Assembly (NCBI RefSeq): GCF_905209685.1
Contig: NZ_CAJLUB010000016.1
Span: forward strand, 1 to 23,481
Length of the DNA stretch: 23,481 nt
Reading direction: 5' to 3'
DNA from: an uncultured Veillonella sp.
GTDB taxonomy: Bacteria > Bacillota > Negativicutes > Veillonellales > Veillonellaceae
A program made the translations under genes and the position numbers. Under the pieces are notes generated by a model. The model worked only from the letters and a program-made list of their open reading frames with translations. It searched no databases and was not told the origin of the DNA. The stretch's first letter is position 1. Each line of letters starts with the position of its first letter. Positions 1-9,651 of the stretch are shown here, one piece after another.

Positions 1-131
1 CAGATCCTAAAGAAGTTTGGGATATTATTGCAAAAGAAGGTCGTGTAGCTATGTTGGCAGGCTCTGTAGCTCGCAAAAAAGCAGCTCGATTCATTATTGA
101 TAATGCAAAAGGCGCTGAAGCGGCTAAATAA
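1..131 (+). CDS. tig: Trigger factor, C-terminal fragment (gene starts upstream of window)
   Basis: An open frame enters from the left edge (first full codon at 3) and stops with TAA at 129-131. The last 42 residues begin DPKEVWDIIAKEG and end in NAKGAEAAK, the helical, Ala/Lys-rich kind of tail found at the C-terminus of trigger factor, the ribosome-bound peptidyl-prolyl isomerase and chaperone for nascent chains. The main support is context: tig-clpP-clpX is a very common order in bacteria, and clpP follows after 36 bp. The sequence alone is too short to prove the family, so the name is an inference from the neighbourhood and the look of the tail. Confidence 0.75.
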   Translation, partial: DPKEVWDIIAKEGRVAMLAGSVARKKAARFIIDNAKGAEAAK

Positions 132-167
132 TAGTTTGCTCAACTAGGTACATGAAAAGGTGAATAT

Positions 168-761
168 ATGTATGTACCAATCGTAGTTGAACAAAGTGAA
201 CGCGGTGAGCGTTCCTATGATATTTACTCTCGCTTGTTAAAGGACCGCATTATCTTCCTAGGTGGACCTATTGATGATAATGTAGCAAATGCGGTTATTG
301 CGCAAATGTTATTCCTAGAAGCAGAGGATCCTGATAAGGATATCCATTTGTACATTAATAGCCCCGGTGGTGTTGTAACTGCCGGCATGGCTATTTATGA
401 TACGATGCAATATATTAAACCAGATGTGTCTACCATTTGTGTAGGCTCTGCAGCAAGCATGGGGGCCGTGCTTTTAACAGCAGGTGCCAAGGGCAAACGT
501 TATGCGTTGCCTCATGCACGCGTTATGATTCACCAACCATTAGGTGGTGTTCAAGGGCAAGCATCTGAAATTGAAATCCATGCCCGTGAGATTCTTCGTA
601 TGCGTGAAGAATTAAATGGTATCTTAGCTTCTCGCAGTGGACAAGATATTGAGGTTGTTGCGCGCGATACAGATCGCGATAACTTCATGAGTGCTCAGGA
701 TGCCGTTGAATACGGCTTAATTGATGAGGTACTCACAAGAGAACCTGTAGAAAGCAAGTAA
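168..761 (+). CDS. clpP: ATP-dependent Clp protease proteolytic subunit ClpP
   Basis: This is the serine peptidase that forms the two-ring, 14-subunit chamber of the cytosolic Clp protease and degrades proteins fed in by ClpX or other Clp ATPases. The 197-residue product has the normal length. The catalytic triad is visible: Ser97 in GSAASMGA, His122 in MIHQPLGG and Asp171 in [11 protein letters not shown], the same numbers as the mature E. coli enzyme. The substrate-groove motif INSPGG lies at 63-68. The ATG at 168 is preceded by an AAAAGGTG-type ribosome binding site. clpX begins 12 bp after the stop, so the two are co-transcribed and their products work as one machine. Nothing is truncated or unusual. 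Confidence 0.98.
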   Translation: MYVPIVVEQSERGERSYDIYSRLLKDRIIFLGGPIDDNVANAVIAQMLFLEAEDPDKDIHLYINSPGGVVTAGMAIYDTMQYIKPDVSTICVGSAASMGAVLLTAGAKGKRYALPHARVMIHQPLGGVQGQASEIEIHAREILRMREELNGILASRSGQDIEVVARDTDRDNFMSAQDAVEYGLIDEVLTREPVESK

Positions 762-773
762 TGGAGGCGCCCA

Positions 774-2027
774 TTGGCAAAAGATAAAGACACTATGCGC
801 TGCAGTTTTTGTGGACGCACAAGCGAAGAAGTCCGCAAATTAGTAGCGGGTCCTAACGTATATATTTGTGATGAATGCGTTGAAGTATGTGAACGTATTA
901 TTGCTGATGAGTTAGGTGACGTAGAGACGGACGACTTCAACTTAAAAGAATTGCCAACGCCGAGAGAAATTAAAGCTCATCTTGACGAATATGTTATTGG
1001 TCAAGATGATGCTAAAATCTCTTTAGCTGTGGCTGTATATAATCACTACAAACGTTTACAAACAGATAATGTAGTTGATGATGTAGAATTACAAAAGGCT
1101 AATGTTTTATTCATTGGTCCTACTGGTAGTGGTAAAACACTATTGGCTCAAACCTTAGCGAAAATGCTAGAAGTACCATTTGCTATTGCAGATGCTACAA
1201 GCTTAACTGAAGCTGGTTATGTAGGGGAAGATGTGGAAAATATCTTGCTCAAAATTATCCAAGCTGCAGATTATGATATAGCTCGGGCTGAACGTGGCAT
1301 TATTTATATCGATGAAATTGATAAAATTGCACGTAAGTCTGAGAACCCTTCCATTACACGTGATGTGTCTGGTGAAGGCGTACAACAAGCATTGCTTAAA
1401 ATCTTAGAAGGTACCGTAGCTTCTGTTCCGCCTCAAGGTGGTAGAAAGCATCCAAATCAAGAAATGCTTCAAATTGATACTACAAATATTCTCTTTATTT
1501 GTGGTGGTGCATTTGATGGTATGGACAAGGTTATTACTAAGCGTACCGCTAAGAAAACCCTTGGTTTTGGTGCAGATGTACAACGTAAAGAAGAACGTAA
1601 TGTTTCGGCTATCTTGAAGGATGTTGTACCTGAAGATTTATTGAAGTTTGGCTTAATCCCTGAGTTCATTGGTCGTTTGCCAGTAATGGTAACATTAGAT
1701 CAATTGGATAGAGATGCATTGATCCAAATTTTGACAAAGCCTAAAAATGCATTAACAAAACAATATGAAAAAATTCTATCCCTTGATGGTGTAGACTTAA
1801 CTTTCACTGAAGATGCATTAGAAGAAATCGCTGATGAAGCATTACAGCGAAAAACAGGTGCTCGTGGTTTGCGTGCTATCATTGAAAAGGTGATGAAACG
1901 CGTTATGTTTGAAGTTCCTTCCATGCCGGAAGTAACTAAGTGCATAGTTAATCGTGAATCCGTGTTGAGCACAGGTGAACCTATACTCAAAAATGAGGCA
2001 GACCAAGACATCCAGTTGAAATCGTAA
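774..2027 (+). CDS. clpX: ATP-dependent Clp protease ATP-binding subunit ClpX
   Basis: AAA+ unfoldase that recognises tagged or misfolded proteins, unfolds them with ATP and threads them into ClpP. The 417-residue protein starts with the zinc-binding dimer domain (Cys10, Cys13, Cys32, Cys35). It then shows Walker A GPTGSGKT at 115-122, the GYVG pore loop at 148-151, Walker B IIYIDEID at 176-183, the RKH loop at 224-226, the LGF tripeptide at 263-265 that docks on ClpP (usually IGF), and sensor 2 GARGLR at 362-367. The start is TTG at 774, placed 6 bp after a clear GGAGG at 763-767. A terminator-like hairpin follows the stop. Confidence 0.98.
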   Translation: MAKDKDTMRCSFCGRTSEEVRKLVAGPNVYICDECVEVCERIIADELGDVETDDFNLKELPTPREIKAHLDEYVIGQDDAKISLAVAVYNHYKRLQTDNVVDDVELQKANVLFIGPTGSGKTLLAQTLAKMLEVPFAIADATSLTEAGYVGEDVENILLKIIQAADYDIARAERGIIYIDEIDKIARKSENPSITRDVSGEGVQQALLKILEGTVASVPPQGGRKHPNQEMLQIDTTNILFICGGAFDGMDKVITKRTAKKTLGFGADVQRKEERNVSAILKDVVPEDLLKFGLIPEFIGRLPVMVTLDQLDRDALIQILTKPKNALTKQYEKILSLDGVDLTFTEDALEEIADEALQRKTGARGLRAIIEKVMKRVMFEVPSMPEVTKCIVNRESVLSTGEPILKNEADQDIQLKS

Positions 2028-2031
2028 TTCG

Positions 2032-2068
2032 AAGAAACTCATTTCTGTGTAGGAATGAGTTTCTTTTC
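2032..2068 (+). terminator. Terminator-like hairpin between clpX and lon
   Basis: A perfect 12-bp inverted repeat, AAGAAACTCATT (2032-2043) and AATGAGTTTCTT (2054-2065), encloses a 10-nt loop and runs into a T-rich end, TTCTTTTC. It begins 4 bp after the clpX stop. The U-tract is interrupted by a C, so termination may be partial. lon starts only 25 bp later, and I see no convincing separate promoter in that space. Confidence 0.65.
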
Positions 2069-2092
2069 ATAATATAAATACCTGGAGGAAGT

Positions 2093-4402
2093 ATGAATTT
2101 ACTCGAAATTGGGATTCCAACTGTACCCCTTAGAGGTATGGTTGTATACCCGAATATCGTGATTCACCTCGATATCGGTCGAGACAAATCCATTAAAGCG
2201 GTAGAAGCCGCAATGAACGAGGATCGCATCTTAGCAGTTGTCAGCCAAAAGGATGATGCTGTTGATTCGCCAACTGTTCATGACTTAGCCCAAATGGGTA
2301 CATTAGTAAAAATTAAGCAAATGTTACGCTTACCAGGTGGTATTGTACGTGTTCTTGTAGAGGGCATTACACGTATTCGCGTAATGAATATAACAAGTAT
2401 GGATCCGTACTATGTAGGGGACTACGAACGTGTAGCCTCCGAATTTGAAGACGATGTTGAGTTAGAAGCCTATCGTCGTTTAGTGCAATCTAAGTTTGGC
2501 GAATGGGCTGAAGAGGCTAAATCGGTTACCGATGAAGGCGTAACACGGGTTATGGAATTACGTGACCCTTGTGAATTAGCTGACCAAGTTGCGTTCTTGT
2601 TGCCTATTAATAATACCAAACGCCAAGAGTTACTTGAAGAGTTATCTGTAGCTCGTCGTTTAAATATGATCGTAGGCATCTTGAATATGGAATTACAAAT
2701 TTCTGATTTGGAAAATTCTATTAATAATCAAGTTCGTCAATCTATGGAAAAAGCGCAAAAAGAATATTTCTTGCGTGAAAAAATCCGAGTTATCCACGAT
2801 GAGTTGGGTGACAAAGGAGATCCAGAGGAAGAAGCAGAAGAGTTACGTGTTAAATTGAAAGCACTCAACCTTAGCGAAGATGTACATGAACGTATCGATA
2901 AAGAAATCTCTCGTTATAGTCGCATGCCTCAATTGATGCCAGAAGCAACTATTTTGCGTAATTACCTAGATTGGGTGTTGGCGTTACCTTGGAACGAATT
3001 GACTGAGGATCGCTTAGATATCAAAGAAGCTCATGATATGCTTGAGGCTGATCATTATGGCCTTGAAAAGGTTAAGAAACGCATCCTTGAATTCTTAGCT
3101 GTTCGTAAGTTAACTGGTAAGAATAGTGGCTCCATTCTTTGTTTAGTTGGACCACCAGGTGTTGGTAAAACATCCTTGGCTACGTCTATAGCTAAAGCAA
3201 TGAATCGTAAGTTCATCCGCGCATCTTTAGGTGGTGTTCGTGATGAAGCTGAAATTCGTGGCCATCGCCGTACGTATATTGGTGCATTGCCTGGTCGTAT
3301 GATTCAAGGCCTCAAGAATGTAGGCACTAAGAACCCTGTATTCTTATTGGATGAAATTGATAAACTTGCATCTGATTATAAAGGCGATCCATCCTCTGCA
3401 TTATTAGAGGTATTGGACCCTGAACAAAATAGCACATTTAGCGATCACTTCATTGAAGTACCATTTGATTTCTCCGAAGTATTCTGGATTACAACGGCTA
3501 ATGTTGCATCCAATATTCCAGGTCCATTGTTAGATCGTATGGAAATTATCGAATTATCTAGCTATATGGAACAAGAAAAATTAGAAATTGCTAAGCGCTA
3601 TTTAGTACCTAAACAAATCAAGAAAAATGGCCTTGAAGATTACAAGGTTAAATTATCTGATGCAGTGTTGAAAAAGGTAGTTTCCGAATATACTCGTGAA
3701 GCGGGTGTTCGTACCTTAGAAAAAACGATTGCTAAGATTTGTCGTAAGATTGCTTATAAAGTCGTTGAAGAAGGTGGGGATGCACCGAAAGTAACGACAA
3801 AAAATCTTCCCGAATTCTTGGGTGCACCAATTTTTGTTGACCAAGAGCGCGAAAAGAAACCGCAAATTGGCTATGTAAATGGTCTAGCTTGGACTTCTGT
3901 AGGTGGCGTTGTATTGCCATGCGAAGCAACAACTATGAACGGTACAGGTAAACTTGCATTAACGGGTAGCTTAGGTAAGGTTATGCAAGAGTCTGGTCAA
4001 GCTGCAATGAGCTATATTCGCCACAATGCAAAAGCCTTAAAAATTGAAGATGATTTCTATAAGAAACTCGATATACACGTTCACTTGCCAGAAGGTGCAA
4101 CACCTAAGGATGGCCCTTCCGCAGGTATTACGATGACATTGGCTATGGTATCTATTTTAACAAATCGCAAGGTTCGTTCTGATATTGCCATGACTGGTGA
4201 AATTACATTGCGTGGCCGTGTACTACCAATCGGCGGTTTAAAAGAAAAGTTATTAGCAGCCTTGTCTAATGGTATTAAAGAAGTATTGATTCCTAAAGGT
4301 AATGAAAAGGATATTGCAGAATTACCTGATATTGTAAAAGACGGTCTCATTATTACGCCAGTTAAGACAATGGATGAAGTATTAGCAAAGGCACTTGTGT
4401 AA
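2093..4402 (+). CDS. lon: ATP-dependent protease Lon (LonA type)
   Basis: Cytosolic AAA+ protease that carries its ATPase and peptidase in one chain and removes damaged and short-lived regulatory proteins as a hexamer. The 769-residue product has the full LonA layout: an N-terminal substrate-binding domain (about 8-200), a coiled stretch (about 205-270), the AAA+ domain with Walker A GPPGVGKT at 353-360 and Walker B FLLDEID at 417-423, and a C-terminal peptidase domain with the Ser-Lys dyad, Ser676 in KDGPSAG and Lys719 in GGLKEK. The 43-residue spacing of the dyad matches the E. coli enzyme. The ATG follows GGAGG at 2084-2088. Its stop overlaps the engB start by 1 bp. Confidence 0.98.
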   Translation: MNLLEIGIPTVPLRGMVVYPNIVIHLDIGRDKSIKAVEAAMNEDRILAVVSQKDDAVDSPTVHDLAQMGTLVKIKQMLRLPGGIVRVLVEGITRIRVMNITSMDPYYVGDYERVASEFEDDVELEAYRRLVQSKFGEWAEEAKSVTDEGVTRVMELRDPCELADQVAFLLPINNTKRQELLEELSVARRLNMIVGILNMELQISDLENSINNQVRQSMEKAQKEYFLREKIRVIHDELGDKGDPEEEAEELRVKLKALNLSEDVHERIDKEISRYSRMPQLMPEATILRNYLDWVLALPWNELTEDRLDIKEAHDMLEADHYGLEKVKKRILEFLAVRKLTGKNSGSILCLVGPPGVGKTSLATSIAKAMNRKFIRASLGGVRDEAEIRGHRRTYIGALPGRMIQGLKNVGTKNPVFLLDEIDKLASDYKGDPSSALLEVLDPEQNSTFSDHFIEVPFDFSEVFWITTANVASNIPGPLLDRMEIIELSSYMEQEKLEIAKRYLVPKQIKKNGLEDYKVKLSDAVLKKVVSEYTREAGVRTLEKTIAKICRKIAYKVVEEGGDAPKVTTKNLPEFLGAPIFVDQEREKKPQIGYVNGLAWTSVGGVVLPCEATTMNGTGKLALTGSLGKVMQESGQAAMSYIRHNAKALKIEDDFYKKLDIHVHLPEGATPKDGPSAGITMTLAMVSILTNRKVRSDIAMTGEITLRGRVLPIGGLKEKLLAALSNGIKEVLIPKGNEKDIAELPDIVKDGLIITPVKTMDEVLAKALV

Positions 4403-5100
4403 TGCAAAAAAAGAAAAAATCCACTAAACAAATGGGCCCAAAACCACAATATACACGAAAAGAACCGAAGGGGCCTCGTATTATAGCAGCAAAATATAAT
4501 ACTTCCTGTGTTAAGGCTGATCAATATCCTGAAGGGGATACTGTGGAAATAGCCTTCATCGGGCGCTCTAATGTGGGCAAATCTTCGTTGATTAACTCGT
4601 TGTGTAATTATCGTGGGTTAGCCCTCGTTAGTGGCCAGCCAGGTAAGACAAAGACGATAAACTATTTTGACATTGAGTCAAAAGAGGATATTTCTGAAAC
4701 GGAGGAACGCAGATATAATTGGTTCCTCGTAGACCTTCCTGGGTATGGTTTTGCAAAGACAAATAAAGGAAACCGCAACTTGTGGTCTTCCTTTATTGCC
4801 GATTATATTTTACATTCTGAACGATTGATGTTGTTGTGCTTGCTTATCGATGGCCGTCATCCAGAGATGCCTATCGATAAGGTGGCCTACGACTGGCTTG
4901 TTGAGGCTGGTGTGCCACTACAAATTGTGGTTACTAAAGCTGACAAGCTAACAGCTAAAGAAAAGTCTGCGAACTTGGCTAAAATTAAGGAAATGTATCC
5001 AACGGATACACCGCCTATTTTATATAGCTCCTTAAAACACACGGGACGTGAACTTTTACAACAACGCATCAATAAAGTTCTAGTAGGAGATGAAGCATGA
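4402..5100 (+). CDS. engB: Ribosome biogenesis GTPase EngB/YsxC (YihA family)
   Basis: TRAFAC-class GTPase needed for late assembly of the large ribosomal subunit. The G motifs are present: G1 GRSNVGKS at 54-61, the threonine of PGKTKT near 83 for G2, DLPG at 111-114 (G3), TKAD at 178-181 (G4) and a G5-like SSLK near 209-212. At 232 residues it is longer than the usual 195-210. The extra length is a Lys-rich N-terminal tail (about 1-25) and an acidic insertion at about 92-106 between G2 and G3. The start overlaps the lon stop in TAATG, so expression is probably coupled to lon, and its own stop overlaps the next gene by 4 bp. Confidence 0.95.
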   Translation: MQKKKKSTKQMGPKPQYTRKEPKGPRIIAAKYNTSCVKADQYPEGDTVEIAFIGRSNVGKSSLINSLCNYRGLALVSGQPGKTKTINYFDIESKEDISETEERRYNWFLVDLPGYGFAKTNKGNRNLWSSFIADYILHSERLMLLCLLIDGRHPEMPIDKVAYDWLVEAGVPLQIVVTKADKLTAKEKSANLAKIKEMYPTDTPPILYSSLKHTGRELLQQRINKVLVGDEA

Positions 5101-6068
5101 GTCAAACCAATGAATTAGAGATTATGGAACGCATTGCTCTAGATTTAGAGGGTGTGGAAGAGTCTCTTGCATCATCTTTTAATACAGGTGCAGAAGACTT
5201 TAATGCACTGATTCGACCATTATCTGCTGCAGGTGGCAAGCGCTTGCGCGCGCAATTATGTTTATTGATTGCTAATGCAGGTACATCTGTAGAACGTCAG
5301 CGTATTAGAATTGCTGAAGCCGTAGAGATGCTTCATTTAGCGACTTTGATTCACGATGATGTATTAGATCAAGCAGAGATTCGTCGAGGCGAAGAAACGA
5401 TACATATGCATAAAGGAAATAAGGTAGCTATTCTTAGTGGTGATTACTTGTTTGCTAAAGCATTCCAAATTGTATCTGAAATGCCTAATATGAAATATTT
5501 GCAGATTTTTTCTCATATCATTACTTGCCTTGTGGAAGGCGAGTTTATGCAGATGGAAGATGTGTATCGCATCGATCAAGGTATTGAACGGTATATGACT
5601 AAGACCCAAAAGAAAACAGCTGACTTTATGGAAGGCTGTATGGAACTTGGTGGCCTATTAGGGGGCTGGAGCGAATCTGAAATCGTTCAGTTGAAAAAAT
5701 ATGGTCATGCTCTGGGCATGGCATTCCAAATCACTGATGATATCATGGACTATCGTGAAACAACAGAGACGACAGGTAAACCAGTGGGGAATGATCTTCG
5801 CGAAGGTTTATTGACATATCCGTTGCTAAGTATCGTTAATGATGACAATAAAGATAAATTGCTTGAGGATATTAAAGCCTTGAATAATGGCGGCGATGAG
5901 CAGGCTATTATCGACTATGTTATCGGTCAAGGTGGTATTGATAATACATTAGCTGTAGCTGATCAATATTGCAAAGATGCTTTGGCAGCACTCGACGCTG
6001 TTCGTGATTTCCCAGGCAAGGAATTTCTTGTGATGGCGGTAGAGAATTTAGCTGATAGAAAGGTATAA
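5097..6068 (+). CDS. All-trans polyprenyl diphosphate synthase (heptaprenyl/octaprenyl type)
   Basis: Prenyltransferase of the trans-isoprenyl diphosphate synthase family. It would condense isopentenyl diphosphate units onto an allylic primer to make the quinone side chain. The 323-residue protein has GGKRLR at 46-51, the first Asp-rich motif DDVLD at 87-91 and the second, DDIMD, at 214-218, with GNDLREG after it. Small residues just before the first Asp-rich motif (LATLIH) suggest a long-chain product, but the exact chain length cannot be read from sequence. HepT, IspB or a generic GGPPS-like annotation are all possible. The ATG lies inside the engB stop (ATGA), which indicates translational coupling. 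tatC follows after 1 bp. Confidence 0.9.
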   Translation: MSQTNELEIMERIALDLEGVEESLASSFNTGAEDFNALIRPLSAAGGKRLRAQLCLLIANAGTSVERQRIRIAEAVEMLHLATLIHDDVLDQAEIRRGEETIHMHKGNKVAILSGDYLFAKAFQIVSEMPNMKYLQIFSHIITCLVEGEFMQMEDVYRIDQGIERYMTKTQKKTADFMEGCMELGGLLGGWSESEIVQLKKYGHALGMAFQITDDIMDYRETTETTGKPVGNDLREGLLTYPLLSIVNDDNKDKLLEDIKALNNGGDEQAIIDYVIGQGGIDNTLAVADQYCKDALAALDAVRDFPGKEFLVMAVENLADRKV

Positions 6069-6069
6069 T

Positions 6070-6960
6070 ATGGAACCATTCGAACCAAAACCGGACTTCG
6101 AATATCCCATACAAAAACCTTCTTTTGATAGTGTAGTTCGTCAAAAGCGTCGCGAAGCCAAATTAAAGGCTGAACAAGAACAGTATAAGGTGGTAAAACA
6201 ACAGGTTCCTGAGGAACCTGAGGACGAGCCAATTTATACTGAGATGGAACAGAAAATGATGGACGAGGCGAGGGAAATATCCCTTGTAGGCCATCTATCT
6301 GAATTGCGAAAGCGCCTTATTATAATGGCTGTTGCAGTAGTCATAGGAACATGTATTTCTTATTATTATGTAGACTTCTTATTGGAAATACTCCTAAAGC
6401 CAGCTGGTAAGCTCTATTATATGAAACCGACTGAGGCCTTCTTTACCTATATGAAGGTATCCATAGTAGGTGGTCTTATTATAGGAGCGCCTATTATATT
6501 GCATCAGATTTGGCTATTTGTTAAGCCCGCCCTTACGGTGCGAGAAAAGCAGCTATCTAACTGGATTTTACCAGTTGCAATAGGCCTATTTGGCATAGGT
6601 ATTGTATTTTCTTATTTCTTTGTACTACCGGCAGCCGTTAAGTTCTTTATGGGCTTTGCTACAGACGAATTACAACCGTTATTTTCCATTGGTCAGTACA
6701 TGGACTTTGTATTGTCCTTTGTTCTACCCTTTGGATTTATCTTTGAGTTGCCGTTGATTTTAATCATCTTGGGATATTTCAACTTAATTACATCACGTTT
6801 TTTAAAAACGAAACGTAAGATATTTATTCTTATATCCTTTATCATAGGTGCTGTCATTTCACCAACACCGGATATGTTCTCTCAAACGATGATTGCATTG
6901 CCTATGATATTGCTATATGAAACGAGCCTATTTGTATTGGCTAAGATTATGAAGCGCTAA
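6070..6960 (+). CDS. tatC: Sec-independent (twin-arginine) protein translocase subunit TatC
   Basis: Polytopic membrane protein that binds twin-arginine signal peptides and, with TatA, moves folded proteins across the cytoplasmic membrane. The family signature GHLSELRKRL is at 74-83, Glu122 sits in KPTEAFF, Glu226 in FGFIFELP, and PTPDMFSQ is at 265-272. Six membrane segments fit about 82-106, 126-152, 164-190, 208-236, 250-264 and 271-291. At 296 residues it is longer than usual because of a roughly 70-residue charged cytosolic N-terminal extension (KRREAKLKAEQEQ, then Glu/Pro-rich). No tatA or tatB lies in the window. The start is 1 bp after the preceding stop. Confidence 0.96.
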   Translation: MEPFEPKPDFEYPIQKPSFDSVVRQKRREAKLKAEQEQYKVVKQQVPEEPEDEPIYTEMEQKMMDEAREISLVGHLSELRKRLIIMAVAVVIGTCISYYYVDFLLEILLKPAGKLYYMKPTEAFFTYMKVSIVGGLIIGAPIILHQIWLFVKPALTVREKQLSNWILPVAIGLFGIGIVFSYFFVLPAAVKFFMGFATDELQPLFSIGQYMDFVLSFVLPFGFIFELPLILIILGYFNLITSRFLKTKRKIFILISFIIGAVISPTPDMFSQTMIALPMILLYETSLFVLAKIMKR

Positions 6961-6981
6961 GGAGTTTATTTAGGAGGAACG

Positions 6982-9639
6982 ATGAAAACCTACGAAAATT
7001 TAACCACTTATAACCCCGGTGAAATAGAAGGGAAATGGTATTCATATTGGGAAAACCAAGGATACTTTCACGAAGAAGTAGACACTAATAAAGAACCATT
7101 TAGTATCGTGTTGCCGCCTCCTAATGTAACTGGTATGTTGCACATGGGCCATGCTTTAGATAATACATTGCAAGATATCCTTATTCGTTTCAAACGCATG
7201 CAAGGCTACAATGTATTGTGGATGCCAGGTACTGACCATGCTGGTATTGCTACACAAATTAAAGTAGAAGAAATGCTTGCTAAAGAAGAAGGCAAATCTC
7301 GCTATGATTTAGGTCGTGAGAAATTCGTAGAACGCGTATGGGAATGGAAAAAAGAATACGGCGATACTATTGTAAAACAAATTCGTAGCTTAGGCGCATC
7401 TTGTGACTGGTCTCGCGAACGCTTTACATTAGATGAAGGGTACTATCATGCAGTGCGTGAAGTGTTCGTAAAGCTTTATGAAAAAGGCTTAATCTATCGC
7501 GGTGAACGCATTATCAACTGGTGCCCTCGTTGTGCTACTGCTTTATCTGATGTTGAAGTTGAACATGAAGACGAACATGGCCACTTATGGCATATTAAAT
7601 ATCCTGTAAAAGGTGAGGATAATCGTTTCGTAGTTGTTGCTACCACACGTCCAGAAACAATGTTCGGTGACGTAGCAGTAGCAGTAAATCCTGATGATGA
7701 TCGTTATAAAGACCTCATCGGCAAAACATTAATTTTACCATTCGTTAACCGTGAGATTCCTGTAATTGCCGATGATTATGTAGATGCTAGCTTCGGTACA
7801 GGCTGTGTAAAAATTACGCCTGCTCATGACCCTAATGACTTTGAAATGGGCCAACGTCATAATTTGGAATCCATCGTTGTTATGAATAATGATGCGACAA
7901 TGAATGAAGGTGCTGGCAAGTTCAATGGCATGACTCGTGAAGAAGCTCGTAAACAAGTTGTAGCTGAACTCAAAGAACTAGGCTTACTTGAAAAAATCGA
8001 TGATCATGACCATGCAGTAGGTCATTGTTCTCGTTGTAACACAATTATTGAGCCAATGGTATCTAAACAATGGTTCGTAGATATGAAACCATTGGCAGAA
8101 CCAGCTCTTAAGGTTGTTAAAGATCACGAAGTAGAGTTCGTTCCTGAACGTTTTACAAAAACTTATGTAAACTGGCTTGAAAACATCCGCGACTGGACGA
8201 TTTCTCGTCAATTATGGTGGGGTCATCGTATTCCTGCGTGGTACTGCGATGATTGCGGCGAAACTGTCGTTAGTCGTGAAGACATCACTGAATGTCCTCA
8301 TTGCCACGGTCATGTAACACAAGATCCAGACGTTCTTGATACATGGTTCAGCTCTGGCTTGTGGCCATTTGCTACCATGGGCTGGCCTGAACAAACTCCT
8401 GAGCTTAAACAATGGTACCCAACAAGTGTTCTCGTAACTGGCTACGATATCATCTTCTTCTGGGTTGCTCGTATGATCTTTATGGCTCTTGAGTTCGAAC
8501 ATGAAATTCCATTTAAACATGTATTTATTCATGGTCTTGTTCGTGATAGCCAAGGTCGTAAAATGAGTAAATCCTTGGGCAATGGTATTAATCCTCTTGA
8601 AGTTATCGACCAATATGGTGCCGATGCATTGCGCTTTACTCTTGTTACTGGTAACACACCAGGTAATGATATGCGCTTCTATATGGAACGTGTTGAGGCT
8701 AATCGTAACTTTGCCAATAAGATTTGGAATGCATCCAAATTTGTATTGATGAATCTTACAAATTATGATGAAAGCTTCGTTCCAACTGCAGATGATTTGA
8801 CATTAGCAGACCAATGGATTGTTCAAAAATATAACGAAACAGTACAAAGTGTAACGTCTAATCTCGATAAATTCGAGTTGGGTGAAGCTGCAAGTTCTGT
8901 ATATGATTTCATTTGGAACACATACTGTGACTGGTATATTGAGTTAGCTAAACCTCGTTTATACAACGATGGTAATGAACGTGATCGTCGTACAGTTCAA
9001 TATTTACTTGTAACAATCTTGCGTCACATGCTTGAATTGTTACATCCATTTATGCCGTTCGTAACAGAACATATTTGGCAACATTTACCTCATGAAGGGG
9101 ATAGCATCGTTGTTGCAAAATGGCCTGAAGCATTAAAGTTTGATAATCTTGAAGGTGCAGCACGTCAAATGGAAGTTATGATGGATGCCATCAAGGGTAT
9201 TCGTAACATGCGTGCTGAAATGAATGTGCCTTTAGGTAAAAAAGCTGAGGTTATCGTAGCACCAACAGATGAAGCATTAGCTCAAACTGTAGCAGATCAT
9301 AGGGATTACTTTGTTACATTAGCTTGGGCTGAGAAGGTAACAATTCTTGGTGCCGATGATCCAAAACCAGAAAATGCAACTGTAACAGTTGTAAATGGTA
9401 TGGAAGTATATCTCTTACTTAAAGACTTGATCGACGGTGAAAAAGAAAGAGAGCGTATTGCAAAGGAAAAAATCCAAATGGAAAAAGAAATTTCCCGTTT
9501 GGAAGGCAAATTGTCTAACCAAGGCTTCCTCGCAAAAGCTCCAGAAGCTGTAGTAGCAAAAGAAAAAGAAAAGTTAGAAGAATATAAACAAAAACAACAA
9601 GCGTTATTGGAACGTGAAGCGTTCCTTGAAACCTTATAA
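6982..9639 (+). CDS. valS: Valyl-tRNA synthetase
   Basis: Class Ia aminoacyl-tRNA synthetase that charges tRNA-Val and edits threonyl-tRNA-Val. The 885-residue product shows [13 protein letters not shown] (HIGH-type motif, 54-57), [10 protein letters not shown] (221-230) of the CP1 editing domain, a Cys cluster at 422, 425, 438 and 441 that may bind zinc, the KMSKS loop at 527-531, an anticodon-binding helical domain, and a C-terminal coiled coil (about 818-885) rich in Lys and Glu that grips the tRNA. ATG 6982 follows AGGAGG at 6972-6977. The 21-bp gap from tatC leaves no room for a T-box leader, so it must be transcribed from upstream. Confidence 0.98.
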   Translation: MKTYENLTTYNPGEIEGKWYSYWENQGYFHEEVDTNKEPFSIVLPPPNVTGMLHMGHALDNTLQDILIRFKRMQGYNVLWMPGTDHAGIATQIKVEEMLAKEEGKSRYDLGREKFVERVWEWKKEYGDTIVKQIRSLGASCDWSRERFTLDEGYYHAVREVFVKLYEKGLIYRGERIINWCPRCATALSDVEVEHEDEHGHLWHIKYPVKGEDNRFVVVATTRPETMFGDVAVAVNPDDDRYKDLIGKTLILPFVNREIPVIADDYVDASFGTGCVKITPAHDPNDFEMGQRHNLESIVVMNNDATMNEGAGKFNGMTREEARKQVVAELKELGLLEKIDDHDHAVGHCSRCNTIIEPMVSKQWFVDMKPLAEPALKVVKDHEVEFVPERFTKTYVNWLENIRDWTISRQLWWGHRIPAWYCDDCGETVVSREDITECPHCHGHVTQDPDVLDTWFSSGLWPFATMGWPEQTPELKQWYPTSVLVTGYDIIFFWVARMIFMALEFEHEIPFKHVFIHGLVRDSQGRKMSKSLGNGINPLEVIDQYGADALRFTLVTGNTPGNDMRFYMERVEANRNFANKIWNASKFVLMNLTNYDESFVPTADDLTLADQWIVQKYNETVQSVTSNLDKFELGEAASSVYDFIWNTYCDWYIELAKPRLYNDGNERDRRTVQYLLVTILRHMLELLHPFMPFVTEHIWQHLPHEGDSIVVAKWPEALKFDNLEGAARQMEVMMDAIKGIRNMRAEMNVPLGKKAEVIVAPTDEALAQTVADHRDYFVTLAWAEKVTILGADDPKPENATVTVVNGMEVYLLLKDLIDGEKERERIAKEKIQMEKEISRLEGKLSNQGFLAKAPEAVVAKEKEKLEEYKQKQQALLEREAFLETL

Positions 9640-9651
9640 TAGGAGGTTTAT

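Noticed and set aside
4081..4524. 147-codon minus-strand open frame across the lon-engB junction
   Set aside because: It overlaps the conserved peptidase domain of lon and the engB start, both clearly coding on the other strand.
6961..6981. T-box leader for valS
   Set aside because: The gap from tatC is only 21 bp and holds just a ribosome binding site.
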